From Procambarus clarkii (Eukaryota; Arthropoda; Malacostraca; Decapoda; Cambaridae), in assembly GCF_040958095.1 (NCBI RefSeq), contig NC_091227.1, forward strand, positions 13,761,262 to 13,825,261: DNA of 64,000 nucleotides, read 5' to 3'. Below are positions 11,480 through 23,571 of the stretch, piece by piece. The notes under the pieces were generated by a model, which did not search any database, was not told where the DNA came from, and saw only the letters and a program-made list of their open reading frames with translations. The position numbers and the translations under genes are program-made. How positions within the stretch are numbered: the stretch's first letter is position 1; every line of letters starts with the position of its first letter.

Positions 11480-12200
11480 ACTGTGTTGTATTACTGGTCA
11501 AGATGTGCATCTAACTGATCGATGTAGATGTTGGGTAAAATAGCCAAAATTGCCTAACAAGCCGATTTTTTTGTTTAATAATAATGTATTTTTGTTTATT
11601 TCTCTTATGCAATGATAAAGTTTTTCAAAATATATCACATAAATTTATTTGAGTCAAACTTTAAACACCTAATTCGACCTAAATATTCAAATTACCTCGT
11701 AATACTTCCTAATATATGTAGAACTTAAGCTAGAAATTCTTGTTAATATAACATGATAGCCCATCAAACAAGGCTAGTTTGACCTAAGCAGTTCACTTCA
11801 ACGCCAGGAGTCATATCACACACTTAGGAGAGGTGCTTCTCTAACCTCAAATCACGGCAGTTAAGTCTGTGTTAATTACACGATTTACGATCTGTATAAA
11901 CACTACGAGATCGCGACAAATCAAGGTCAGTATTGTGGACTACCTCATAGTGCTTGGGAGTCCTTTGGTATAGGGTCGTTCTAGAGGTTGAAGCTATAAT
12001 TTAAGCTATGAAAAGCTATAAGGTTGAAGCTAAAGCTAAAAGGTTGAAGCTATAAAAAATAAGCTATAATGCTTATTTTTACCTGTTGATATTATTATTA
12101 TTGTCTTTTTGGCACTACAAATAACCATTATATATGATATATTAAACGTGATTGTGATTCTTGCGTAATGTTGGAATTGGTTACATATTAATATGCTGTA
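11480..12200. other. No gene seen
   Basis: AT-rich sequence with a short local repeat (AGGTTGAAGCTATAA, 11977-12066) and no coding signal. Confidence 0.4.
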
Positions 12201-12223
12201 ATTAAAGATGTGCTGGAGGGAGG

Positions 12224-12386
12224 GAGTTATCAGGGGGAAAGCGCCAAGCCATTACGACTCTTATTGCACTTGGATAACGATTTGGGATGGGACGGGGGAA
12301 AGGAATGGTGCTCAACCACTTGGATGGTCGGGGGATTGAACGCCGACCTGCATGATGTGAGACCGTCGCTCTATCGTCCACCCCCA
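12224..12386 (-). mobile_element. SINE family B copy
   Basis: On the minus strand it opens with a TAGAGCGACGGTC-type A-box region and a GGCGTTCAATCCCC B box. It then has a body with CCAAGTGGTTGAGCACCATT and ends near AATGGCTTGGCGCTTTCC. Further copies are listed separately. Confidence 0.65.
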
Positions 12387-12431
12387 AGTGATTGGGGCTG
12401 GAGATGGAGCTTATTATTCGCATAGTTACGT

Positions 12432-12432
12432 G

Positions 12433-12482
<50 letters not shown>
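12432..12482. repeat. (ATT)n microsatellite
   Basis: Seventeen near-perfect ATT units. Confidence 0.95.
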
Positions 12483-13118
12483 TGTCGATTTTCTTGTTCA
12501 TTTTTGTCATTTTATGCTGCTTTAATGTAAGTAAAATTGCATAAGAAGATGTTTGTGTTCTTCTTCAAATTAATTCTTATGACCAAACAAATTTCTCAGT
12601 GTGGTTTAACTTACACAAACACAGATGTAGATTTTAAGTTAACGATAATAATATTCGAATATATATTATTGATGGGCTATGACTGTGAGTGTGCAGTCAT
12701 GACCGGGAGATTGTAGCATGTTATGTCTTATGGAAAACATTTAAATCAACAAGATTCGAAAGATAAATGTAAATGTTATTATATCATAAAACAATTATTT
12801 CTGGGCTACTGCTCCTCAATACAAGCCTAGAAAATATTGAGTATATTGAGCAGAACATTAAACTGAAAGCAATGCAATGCACAGTAATGGGGAAGCAATG
12901 GGGTACTGCACAGGGTGCAGTACCCCATTCATTTGTTTTTCAGTCATTCGTAGATGAGTATCCAGCTGCAAACATTTTAACTATGCAGAGACATGATTCT
13001 ACCTAACAGTGATAGCTGGGATATTAGTCAGTTGCAAGGTCTCTGTAAGACACTTGCAAGATTGCAGATTCTTTTGTGTTTGTATCTCACCTGCTTGAAT
13101 GCACCGTGGGAATACTGA

Positions 13119-13159
13119 CACACACACACGCACACACACACACACACACACGCACACAC

Positions 13160-13221
<62 letters not shown>
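13119..13221. repeat. (CA)n microsatellite abutting a LINE 3' end
   Basis: About 50 CA units with a few CGCA interruptions. It is followed within a few bases by a LINE 3'-end fragment. Confidence 0.95.
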
Positions 13222-13225
<4 letters not shown>

Positions 13226-13227
13226 TA

Positions 13228-13312
13228 CGTCCTCTCAGTTGATTGACGGTTGAGAGGCGGGACCAAAGAGCCAGAGCTCAACCCCTGCAAGCACAACTGG
13301 GTGTTACACACA
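13228..13312 (+). mobile_element. LINE 3'-terminal fragment (family L1x)
   Basis: Reads TTGACGGTTGAGAGGCGGGA ... CAAGCACAACTGGGTG. It is the same terminus that follows the RT-encoding copies at 34 and 50 kb, here in plus orientation and without coding sequence. L1x is only a label for this window and does not mean mammalian L1. Confidence 0.7.
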
Positions 13313-14404
13313 GAAAGATTTCTTCTTGCAGGCCTATCTTCATGACCCTGGCTCCTGAAGCCCATCTTCCAGCAATACAACAGCAGTCAGAGTTTCATCC
13401 TCCAGGGGTTTTCCTTAAGCTACAGGGCCCCTGTTTCCTCCGGTTTGCATTTCCATGTTAAGGAGCAGAATCGAGACTGATATAACCCAAACGCTAAATG
13501 AACAATTTGTTTACACGGCTTCAGTGACCCCGTTGCTACGATACCAGGGGAAATGATAGTTGAATTATGCACGTATATCTACACATACTTACAAAAGAAA
13601 AAAAATACGCATATCTAGACAAAAACCTACACAAATGCGCACACACATTATCGAGTCGATCGCAAGACACTTCTTGAAGTGTTTACGTCTGCAGGAAGAT
13701 ATCAGAGCCCCTTCACCCTTCTCTCCCTCGTCCCCTCCACCACCACCACCACCGTCGCCGTGTCGCCGGTGGCTACGTGCTTCGCTGGACATAGGCAGGA
13801 GATAACAGAGGTGGACACATACCTGAGAAGCACCACTAGTCTATCGCCTGTCACCACCCTCCTCCTTCAAGGCGGGAGACGCCCCCACCAAGATTATCTC
13901 TCTACCTCTATATCACACTAGCGAGGAAAGGAAGAGGGGAACATAAATAGATGGTTCCCTTGCTTATGTTGAAAGTCCAGCATCTCTTCGTCTACGGGAT
14001 CATGACCACAAGTTAAGGTTACGTTATAAATATATAACAATTAGTTATATTATACTAGAGGGGTACTTGACGTTGCCCTAATTTGTTCGTCGGTTTGTCC
14101 GTCACTCCATCCGTCCATATATTGATCTATCCATGTATCTGTTCTCTCTTTCCCAACGTCCTCCTCCCAGAAAATATATTATTAAGAACCACTGAAACAA
14201 CTGAATGGGAATAAGAAATTATATTATTGTTACAAAATTCCCTATCAATCACCCGTTATATTTCACATCTGACTCCATGTTTGTCTTTGGACAAACTGAC
14301 AAACACATTCTCTCTAATAGATATATATTATACATTATTCTAAATGGATGTACCTGGAGTTTGGATCGACTTGGCTTTATTTTAAACAAATGAGAAACAA
14401 CTAG

Positions 14405-14520
14405 GTCTGACGGCTGAGTGGACAGCGCTCTGGATAAGTAGTAATTAGGTTACGGGATCGATCCCCGGCGGATCGATAATTCTTAATTATACCCGAAGAG
14501 GCTACCGGCGATGCTCGGGT
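14405..14520 (+). mobile_element. tRNA-derived SINE (family A head)
   Basis: An A-box-like GGCTGAGTGGACAGCGCTC and a B-box-like GGGATCGATCCCCGG, followed by a short body. It matches the head of the longer SINE A copies at 30.2, 45.0 and 48.0 kb. Confidence 0.6.
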
Positions 14521-14649
14521 CTCTGTCCTTTTATCTCTCCCTACCTCCTTCCCATTCTCCCTCCGTCTCTCCCGTTTTCTGTCTTTATAATCTTCCCGTT
14601 CTCTCTCCCTGAAGTCAAAACATCCTCGAATAAAGTAGACTCAACTTTA

Positions 14650-14805
14650 TCGATGCTGAATCAACGTTGAATCAATATTATCGACGATGAATCAACATTA
14701 TCGATGATGAATCAAAGTTGAATCAACATTATCAATGAGGAATCAAGGTTGAATCAACATTATCAATGAGGAATCAAGGTTGAATCAGCGTTATCGACCT
14801 TCAAA
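14650..14805. repeat. Degenerate tandem repeat, about 34-bp unit
   Basis: Units such as GAATCAACATTATCAATGAG with GAATCAAGGTT, about five copies. Confidence 0.75.
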
Positions 14806-15375
14806 TAAACGTTGATAATAGCCAGAGACGTTAGGAAACACACTATGGATAACCAAGCCATATTTCAGACTTCAAAGACCTTCTTGATTGTTACAATAAA
14901 AGTCAATCCTACTTAATGGAAGGCATTGGGGGAGGGGGGGGGGGGGTCGACCTTCCTAACCACCGGATGACTTTTGCAATACAGTCACAAATCACATTGC
15001 AAAGTTCGTTCAAGCGTCTGGATGTTACTGTATTTTACACAGTTCTGTATTGTATTATTTTGTTATGGAGAAAGAACAAGTACTCAGGTATATCCAGTGA
15101 ATTTCATGAAGTTCTGAAATTGTCGTTAAAAATTCCATATTATTACGAATCGAATATTAAAAAACAAAAAAAAAATTGGCGAGATTTTTGTAGAGGTTCG
15201 AACCGGTTCCAGACTCGCCACCTGAGATTTGCCATATGAGCCGACCCCCCGACCAGCCTATGTTGGGAATGTACCCAATCAATCAATCACTGTGGACAGT
15301 TAGATGAAGCTAACCCCAATGGTCTGGCCTCAAACCTCGAACAGACAGACATTAAATATTATAGATCTATATATG

Positions 15376-15514
15376 TTACCTTGAGGTTACCTTGAGGTGC
15401 TTCCGGGGCTTAGCGTCCCCGCGGCCCGGTCGTCGACCAGGCCTCCTGGTTGCCGGACTGATCAACCAGGCTGTTGGACGCGGCTGCTCGCAGCCTGACG
15501 TATGAGTCACAGCC
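15376..15514 (-). mobile_element. SINE A body fragment
   Basis: Contains GCTTCCGGGGCTTAGCGTCC, CGCGGCCCGGTCGTCGACC and AGGCCTCCTGGTTGCCGGA. The same block sits in the tail of the full SINE at 30174-30430; the tRNA head is missing. Confidence 0.6.
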
Positions 15515-15940
15515 ATGTTAGTGTATTTTGTGAGATAATGATAGCTAAACGATTCCAACATAAATCTTATGTATACTTCTTAACTTGAAAAAGAAGTTAA
15601 ACAAATGAACTCTTCAAAAATTTATTTTAGACTCATACTCCTCTTATTTCTACACTCATGCTCCATTCATCTTGTTGTTGATGATAACGACTGGTGAGCA
15701 ATGCATGTGCAACAGGCCGTGGTTACAACCCTAACAGCTGCTCAGTGCTCCAGGCGGCAACAGCCAGGCCACCTCGTTGAGGACAGAGAGCAGTGATAAG
15801 CTATCACCATGTAGCCAGTTTTCACTGCTAAGAGTCAAAGGGTCAATTGATTATGTCTTCGAATTATCTTGGTAACAATCTGATGTTACGGGTGGAGGGA
15901 ACTGGGCCTCTGGAGGGAAAGGGTGAGGGACTGGGCTCGG

Positions 15941-16407
15941 GGTGGAGGGCAGAGCTAGTGGGTGGAGGGCAGAGCTAGTGGGTGGAGGGCAGGGCTAGTG
16001 GGTGGAGGGCAGAGCTAGTGGGTGGAGGGCAGAGCTAGTGGGTGGAGGGCAAGGGTAGTGGGTGGAGGGCAGAGACAGTGGGTGGAGGGCAGAGCCAGTG
16101 GGTGGAGGGCAGGGCTAGTGGGTGGAGGGCAGGGCTAGTGGGTGGAGGACAGGGCCAGTGGGTGGAGGACAGAGCCAGTGGGTGGAGGACAGAGCTAGTG
16201 GGTGGAGGGCAGGGCTAGTGGGTGGAGGGCAGGGCTAGTGGGTGGAGGGCAGGGCTAGTGGGTGGAGGACACAGCTAGTGGGTGGAGGACACAGCCAGTG
16301 GGTGGAGGACACAGCTAGTGGGTGGAGGACACAGCCAGTGGATGGAGGACACAGCCAGTGGGTGGAGGACACAGCTAGTGGGTGGAGGACACAGCTAGTG
16401 GGTGGAC
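15941..16407. repeat. 20-bp minisatellite, about 23 copies
   Basis: Unit GGTGGAGGGCAGGGCTAGTG with exact 20-bp periodicity. Two variant blocks are visible: GGGCAG units on the left and GGACAC units on the right, typical of local unit spread. Confidence 0.95.
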
Positions 16408-16419
16408 GTGGTAACCAAC

Positions 16420-17930
16420 AGGAGATGGTGCTGGGTCTTTAGACTTCACCTCCTCTTCATAAGAGATAAGGAGCAATTCAGATTTTTATCATTCAGAGGA
16501 AAACAAATTTGTTTATTGCATCGATGATCCCGGAATGAGTTCAGTAATACCCCAAAAATGTTTTTCAGGCCCATTTGTATATATCATTGCATTTGGAAAA
16601 ATAAAACTTACAGATAATTGAACCTTAGAACTCAGAATTACCTAGAGACAGCTTGAAGAGACAGATAACTTGTTATCAACACAACTTGATAACGTGTGGC
16701 CTCGTCACCTTGCACACGTAAGTCAAGTCTCAGATATGGTGGTTATCGAACCTCGAGAGATCGTCGACATATTACATATTCTTTTATATGTAACTTTTTT
16801 AGTAATGGGTTACTAGTTCACTAATTTAACATTGCAAGCATTATAGGTTGTTCTGGGTGTTGACAACATAGTGTGTTTTCGATAGGAGCTATTTGAGATG
16901 ATGTACTTGTTGTGTTGAAAAACTCTAATTTTGAGATGGTTGAAATTATATTTTTTTGGGTCAAAATCAAAAGTTTGCTCGTGAAGAAAAGCCACACCTC
17001 TTCTCACTTAAGGACTGGTCGGTCCAGTCCAACTACCTATCCAAATTTCATCTAATTTATGTTATTTTTAATTTATCAATATTTAATGCTTATATTAATA
17101 ATATTTATTAATTTATCAATATATATTGCGTATCTCTTTTTTAGGAGTTAATGTGAAATATTTGTTGAAACCTTTAATTATTTACTATCCCCAGTCATTT
17201 ATGAAATTTTTCTCACCTACAAATTTATATTTTGTGTTAATTATATAACCTCACATGTCAATGGTTTTCTTATAGTCGCTTTAAAATGTAATTTGTTAAC
17301 TACACGACACTCAAGAAAGAATACCCCAGATCGTTCCTTATGACGAGGAAGCGATAAGCCAGTAAGACTATACAGTGTAAGTGGATAAAGCAAACAGTCA
17401 TTATCAGATAATCACCACTAGGCAACACGGGATCGTTTCCAAGAAAAGGTTAGTTATTGACTTACGTCAAGCAGAGGTTTGCTGCCAAGATGCAAATCCG
17501 TGATACAGGACGGCAACCAATGACTGTGGTGGTTGTACACAGATGGTTGACTGTAGAGTCAACCATCCAATGACTCTATCCAACTTATTTCAAGTAGTTA
17601 TTCAACAGGTTGAAGCTGTCGATCTCTTTAAAACATTCGGCATAGCAAGGCACTCGGGGATAGAAAAGGTCTGCTCATGACTTGTGCGGACCTACTTTGC
17701 TCCACCTGTCACTCTTCTGTACTAACTCTAATCTTAATGATTTTCGACCTCCTTATGAGTGAAGGCAGACGTAGTTTCGGTACGCTAAAAGAAGACGCTC
17801 ACTATAGTCACTGGTCTCAGTAACTGGCAAAATTCCTGAGGCAATCTTTCGGCAACTGATATTTCTTGTTCACCTTACGCTACTGTGGTTTTAGAAAAGG
17901 GGCTGTTGCTGACTTCTTGTTAAATCTCTC
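16420..17930. other. No gene seen
   Basis: AT-rich intergenic DNA between the divergent hemocyanin genes. A weak SINE-B-like stretch lies at about 17340-17440. No coding evidence. Confidence 0.4.
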
Positions 17931-17936
17931 CACTAA

Positions 17937-18048
17937 GTGGCCAGTACGACTATATCGCACATGGAAGGGATATGAGGACCGTCGGGGATCGAACACCGAC
18001 CTACATGCAGTGAGGACGTCGCAGTGTCGACCAATCCAAGATCATGTG
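17937..18048 (-). mobile_element. Degenerate SINE B copy
   Basis: Carries the B-box region in inverse (GGGGATCGAACACCGACCTA) and the GCAGTGAGGACGTCGC flank seen in other SINE B copies. Confidence 0.5.
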
Positions 18049-18282
18049 TCGTCCTGGACATTGTAGTGGGCACCTTAGATGAGGTGTGCTACTCTGGATT
18101 ACTTGCAAAGCTTCAAACACTAGATATATCAGGCTCCATTTTACTGTTTGGAGAACAGTACAACCGTAAAATACCAGTAAAATAACAGTAAAATACCTTC
18201 CGGAATGTACTTTAACAGTAGGCCTCATTGGGGTCGAATCTGAGAACCACTTAATTAGTGCCAGTTTACCACAGGGTACACA

Positions 18283-18475
18283 CGGCGCTGGATCCAAGCG
18301 TATTGACGTTTGCCTTTACATTGGGCAATTTCAGCGTCGAGGAGAATGAGAACTTGCTGCATGGGTGACAGCTTCTCTTCCATATACCCTGTCTCTGCGC
18401 CCTGGAGAGGCCACTTCAGCCTCAACAACCCGAGTCCAAGTGCATAGTCTTCCGAGGCTGCAGTATGCCTACCAC
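18283..18475 (-). mobile_element. Dispersed element family C
   Basis: Shares GGCGCTGGATCC, GCATGGGTGACAGCTTCTC and GCGCCCTGGAGAGGCCAC with copies at 26896-27150 and 62880-63055. It has a short AGTAG-type end. Function unknown; probably a SINE. Confidence 0.55.
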
Positions 18476-18809
18476 CACAGGCTAGTGTGCTTGGCTCTTT
18501 GTTCTTGACCGTCTACTTCAGCAGCTCATCCCCCTATTTAGATAGTACTTATATTAACGATGTGGACCATTGTACACATTGACAAAGGACAATTAGAAAG
18601 TATAATTTGGTACTATTTAACTGGGACAAACCAGGAAAAGGTTTTGTATTTATGTTGATAATATAACCTAACAGCCATCCCGGGTTAGGATGGCTAGGTT
18701 TATACACGCTATCTGAGCAATATACAGAAATTCAATATACATAAATAGCAATATACTGAGAAATTCACATTTCATTCGCATATATGCTTGGGGACCATTC
18801 AAGCTTGCT

Positions 18810-18812
<3 letters not shown>

Positions 18813-18896
<84 letters not shown>
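18813..18896. repeat. (AT)n microsatellite
   Basis: About 40 uninterrupted AT units. Confidence 0.95.
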
Positions 18897-18899
<3 letters not shown>

Positions 18900-19117
18900 T
18901 AATTATGTGGCATATAACCACATTGAAAAGTGAATGAATGCTGAAGCATTTTCAACCTTGCATGGGAACTTTTTCAGCAGCAAATGCAACGTAAGAAGGC
19001 CACTTGTTGTTGAAAGCACTTCAGCATTAAGCTAACTTTTCAATATTTGCGGCATTATATATAATTATATATTAAATATCAGACTTAGTCAGCTTTACGT
19101 ATAAACACGAAGTCCAA

Positions 19118-19225
19118 AGATAAGATGACAAGAGTGTTGACAAGAGCAAGAGATTACAAGCATGGGAGGTGCGGGTGATGGACTTTTTGTTGCTAAGCGG
19201 CCTTAAGACATCGGCGGGTATATAA
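19118..19225 (+). promoter_or_regulatory. Core and proximal promoter of the plus-strand hemocyanin gene
   Basis: AGATAAGAT (GATA-type) at 19118-19126; the block starting GTTGACAAGAGCAAGAGATT at 19136-19169; GTTGCTAAGCGG at 19189-19200; TATATAA at 19219-19225. The ATG at 19262 has a good context (CGCCACCATGA). A start site about 25-30 bp below TATA would give a leader of only about 10-15 nt. Confidence 0.8.
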
Positions 19226-19261
19226 GGCCGCCACAATCACCTCTCACCATCACTCGCCACC

Positions 19262-22200
19262 ATGAAGCTCCTGGTCTTGTGTTCATTGGTAGCGGCGGCT
19301 GCCGCCTGGCCAAGCTTCGATCTGGAGGGCTACCAGAGTGACTCCTCGGGTGAGTTCAATTCTTACTGTTATTAATCTTACTTTAGACTCTGAACCTCAC
19401 CTAACCTCCACAGGTGAACAGCCCCCGACCAATGCTACTCTCACATTCGACCACACACACGCTCACTTTTCTCATTTGATAGTCGCATTATGAACGCATC
19501 TATTATATAAATAGTCGCCGTATAGATCTTGTTCATCTTGTTCAACACCGAACTGGGAGGTTGGTTGCTAACTTATACTACCATATTACAAACATTACCC
19601 CATTCTCGCTAACTACCTTCAGTTATCCGTTGTTTGATATTTTAGATTTAGCTACTCAGAACGAAATGTCCATGTAGCACGGGCTATGGTGAGCCCGTAA
19701 TTCAGTTATCCGTTTATACGTAACCAACAGGAGCATTATCTGTGGTTTGTGGTTCCCAAGGGACCAATTGTTGACAACCTTATTTAATATCTTTGATGAC
19801 TTAATTTCTTGTGGAGCTATTACGAATTCCATTCATTATGTTTACATATAATTTATTAGACCTTGGTTACTTAGAAATAACATTCTATGTTATTTTAAAG
19901 AATATAGAATGTTGTATAGAATAACATTCTATGTCAATTGGCTATGAGAGGCTATTGATGAGCGACTCGGCAGTTCATTTATCAAGAGCGAAGTAGTTTG
20001 GGGCAATTAACGTCTTACGTAATTATCAGAAGACACCAATTCAGGTAGATTAATAACCAACGTCAAACAAATTTTAGTTTGATGGTAACAAGGGATGTTC
20101 CTGTTAACGTGGAGGAGGGCGGTAATCCTGGGTAGTTAACTATAGGAAGCATGATTGACCACAACGAGAAAACTCCATTATCGAGAATAATCGGCGTCAA
20201 TAGAATATTTCATACGAAGTCGTCTCGTCATAACATTGAAATTTCACTTATATGGAGGTAGGCTCCCAAAGCTAGGAAGATAGTTTAGACATCAATCTAG
20301 TAGTAGTAGACATCCATCAGTCTCAGGAGACTATGGAGTTGCGCTCTGGTTGTCGGCCTGGAGTAGCCTCTCCAGGACGCAAAGCCAGGGTAGAATGTAC
20401 ATCATTCTATGTACACTTATAACTACATAATGTGAGTCCATTCTCTAGTACTATGCCCAGAGCTGTGCCGTTGTACAAGTGAGACTCAGACGGGCAGCAT
20501 TAGATTGTCACATTGCTGACCCTTCTACTTGTGACTCCCACTACCCTCTTGGTCCTATTTCAAGCATTTATGTTGAACCCGAGTATCTTTGATAACTTTT
20601 ATCTAAAATATCCCCCATTACAAGGTTCTCTATTCCCTGTTCTTTTGTTTGCTAGCAGTAAGTCCCATATATGATTTCCCTTAAATCGCTTTACAATATA
20701 TTACTTGACAAAAATATCATTGTCAGTTGTAACATTATTGTATTGTAAAATAGTTGAGTTATGTAGCACATGAAATGGGATAGGAAATGGGTTGGAAAAA
20801 TGGAATGAAGGAACGATGCTAAACCACTTGGACCATCGGGAATCGAATGCGGGCCTGCAAGATGCAAGGCCGTCACTGGACGGACCAGTCCAATGGAGTC
20901 AATTCTTAATCATGTCTTTGGTGAGACTGCAATAACATAACATAAAAGAGATAAATATTTTCTTTAGAGGGATTTCATTTTACATATAAACACTGTTTGG
21001 CTGCAACTGCTATATTAATGGCCTTACGTGATTGCCGTGATAATTTTTTTCCCAAATTAGAAGTATTCTCTTGTTTCCATGTTTATGCCAAAGCTATGTG
21101 CCAAATATGTTTAGTTCAACTTCTACTTGAAATATATAAGGCATTACAATATTGTCTGCTAGTAAGCATTTAACAAGATTTATTTTCTCCAGGTACGGCC
21201 TTAGCCAAGAAACAGCAAGATGTAAACCACCTGCTGGAGCACGTCTATGACCACCTTCACTATAAAGACCTGAAGGATCTCGCAGGGACCTTCTCCCCTG
21301 AGGCTGACACCTCCCTCTACACTGATGATGGCGCAGCCGTCCATGCGCTTCTGGAGGAGCTCAAAGACGGCAGGCTGTTGGAGCAGCACCATTGGTTCTC
21401 ACTTTTTAATACACGCCAACGTGAAGAAGCTCTCCTACTCTTTGAAGTTCTGATTCACTGCAGAACGTGGGAGGGCTTCCTTGACAACGCTGCTTACTTC
21501 CGTGAGCGCGTGAATGAAGGAGAGTTTGTGTACGCACTCTATGTGGCTGTCATCCACTCAGATCTGGGACATGGCATTGTACTTCCTCCACTCTACGAAG
21601 TCACTCCTCACCTGTTCACCAACAGTGAGGTCATCAACAAGGCTTACTCAGCCAAGATGACCCAGACACCAGGCAAATTCCACATGGATTTCACTGGAAC
21701 AAAGAAGAACAAGGAACAGCGAGTGGCATACTTCGGCGAGGATATTGGCATGAACATTCACCACGTTACTTGGCATATGGACTTCCCCTTCTGGTGGAAG
21801 GACTCCTACGGCTACCACCTGGACCGCAAGGGAGAGCTCTTCTTCTGGGTTCACCACCAACTTACTGCTCGCTTTGACTCTGAGCGTCTCTCCAACTGGC
21901 TGGATGTTGTTGATGAAATACACTGGGAAAAGGTTATTCACGAAGGATTTGCTCCACATACCAGCTACAAGTATGGCGGAGAGTTCCCAGCTCGTCCTGA
22001 TGATGTCCACTTCGAGGACGTAGATGGTGTAGCTAGAGTGCGTGACATGGTTATCTTAGAGAGCCGCATTCGCGACGCCATTGCTCTTGGCTACATCACC
22101 GACAAAAGCGGAAACCATATTGACATCAGAAACGAGCACGGCATCGACCTACTAGGAGACATCATTGAATCTTCAGTATACAGCCCCAACGCACAGTATT

Positions 22201-23338
22201 ACGGAGCCCTGCACAACACAGCTCACATAATGCTTGGTCGCCAAGGTGATCCTCACGGCAAGTTCGACATGCCTCCAGGTGTCATGGAACACTTCGAGAC
22301 CGCGACCCGTGACCCAAGCTTCTTTAGACTACATAAGTACATGGACAACATCTTTAAGGAACACAAAGACAGCCTTCCTCCCTACACCAAATCAGACCTC
22401 GAGTTCCCCGGCGTGGTCGTGGACGGTGTTGCCATTGATGGAGAACTCAAGACATTCTTTGACACTTTCGAGTTCAGTCTTGTTAATGCAGTAGACAAGT
22501 CTGACAACGTGGCAGATGTTGACATCTCCGCTGATGTAAAGCGCCTCAACCACGAAGAATTTTCTTACAATATTGACGTCACCAACAACAATGGCGGAAA
22601 TGTACTAGCAGCCTTCCGCATCTTCTTGTGTCCTACTAAGGACAGCAACGGAGTCAGGTACACCTGGGATGAAGGTCACTGGCACTGCATTGAGCTGGAC
22701 AAGTTTTACAAAACATGTAAGTATATCCTACTTTCTATCGTTTTACTATTTATAAGATAGCTATATATTGAGTCATCCAAGTATTAATGCTAGCATCAAG
22801 TTAATGATTTAAATACTTATAACTTTTGAATGGAATATTTTGACATTTAAAATATGTAAACGAGACTATATGTAAAATATTTTGTGCATTCCCTACAGTG
22901 TCTTCAGGATCTAACCACGTTGTTCGCAAGTCAACTGAGTCATCAGTGACAGTCCCTGACAGACTAAGCTTCGAAGAATTGAAGAAGAGAACTGACGCGG
23001 CCGTAACCAGTGGCAGCGAACTTGACCTTCACGAGTTCGAACGGTCGTGTGGCATCCCCAACAGACTGCTCTTGCCTAAGGGTAAGGAGAGGGGAATGGA
23101 ATTTGCCTTGTTTGTGGGTGTGACCAACGGCGACGAGGATAAGACCGTAGACAACCCTGAAAAGCTTGGTCCCACGCATGCTCAGTGTGGCATTCACGGA
23201 GAAAAGTACCCAGACAAGCGGCCCATGGGTTACCCCGTCGACCGCAGAATCCCAGACAATCGCGTCTTCCTCGAGACTCCCAATATCAAGAGGATCTTCG
23301 TCAATGTCTTCCACGATGCGCACCATGGTGATCACTAG
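19262..23338 (+). CDS. Hemocyanin subunit, complete three-exon gene
   Basis: Coding exons are 19262-19349, 21193-22716 and 22899-23338 (88+1524+440 nt, 683 residues plus TAG). Introns are 1843 and 182 bp, both phase 1, with GT..AG ends (TTTTCTCCAG and TTCCCTACAG acceptors). The product is a secreted hemocyanin subunit: signal peptide [16 protein letters not shown] domain, copper M domain, C domain. All six copper ligands are present: His220, His224 ([11 protein letters not shown]), His250 (FFWVHHQ), His370, His374 (GALHNTAH), His410 (FFRLHKYMD). Compared with the minus-strand gene, the protein differs at only 5 positions between residues 37 and 491. It then differs at 14 of 47 positions in residues 492-538, and the tail is three residues longer, ending HHGDH. 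It lies in inverted orientation to the other complete gene, and the two starts are 8.87 kb apart. It looks intact and functional. Confidence 0.97.
20299..20393 (+). mobile_element. Family C fragment in intron
   Basis: Starts in AGTAGTAGTAG and continues TCTCAGGAGACTATGGAGTT, then GACGCAAAGCCAGGGTAG, as in the other family C copies. Confidence 0.55.
20773..20893 (-). mobile_element. SINE B fragment in intron
   Basis: Contains ACCACTTGGACCATCGGGAA and the inverted B box GGGAATCGAATGCGGGCC. Confidence 0.5.
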
Positions 23339-23571
23339 ACACAACATCAATACAATGAGCCTCAACCTCAACATGTATTTCAAGAATGGGAGCCAATTTA
23401 TGTGTACACTTATGTAAAACTTACCTCAAGATTAAACACCACTTGAAGGAAACACTTGAGGAGTGAATACATATTGAAGGAACACAAATTTAATGAACAC
23501 CAATTGAATGAACACAGTTGAATGAACATCAGTAGAATGAACACAACTTTAATGAATACTTTAGCAATAAA
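23339..23571 (+). promoter_or_regulatory. Hemocyanin 3' UTR with poly(A) signals
   Basis: Downstream of TAG at 23336-23338 lie ATTAAA (23431-23436) and AATAAA (23566-23571). The UTR contains a degenerate repeat of AATGAACAC units (about 23465-23610). Confidence 0.5.

Larger units (their letters stand above)
19350..21192 (+). other. Hemocyanin intron 1 (1843 bp) with repeat insertions
   Basis: The first 50-60 bp match the start of intron 1 in the minus-strand gene; the sequence then diverges. It contains a family G fragment (about 19625-19700), a family C copy (20299-20393) and a SINE B copy (20773-20893). Confidence 0.8.

Noticed and set aside
13028-13219. Cys/Val repeat frames
   Set aside because: (CA)n microsatellite translation.
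21648-22010. Antisense frame across hemocyanin exon 2 (and its twin at 7381-7743)
   Set aside because: A shadow of the conserved hemocyanin coding strand; conservation in both copies follows from the sense protein.
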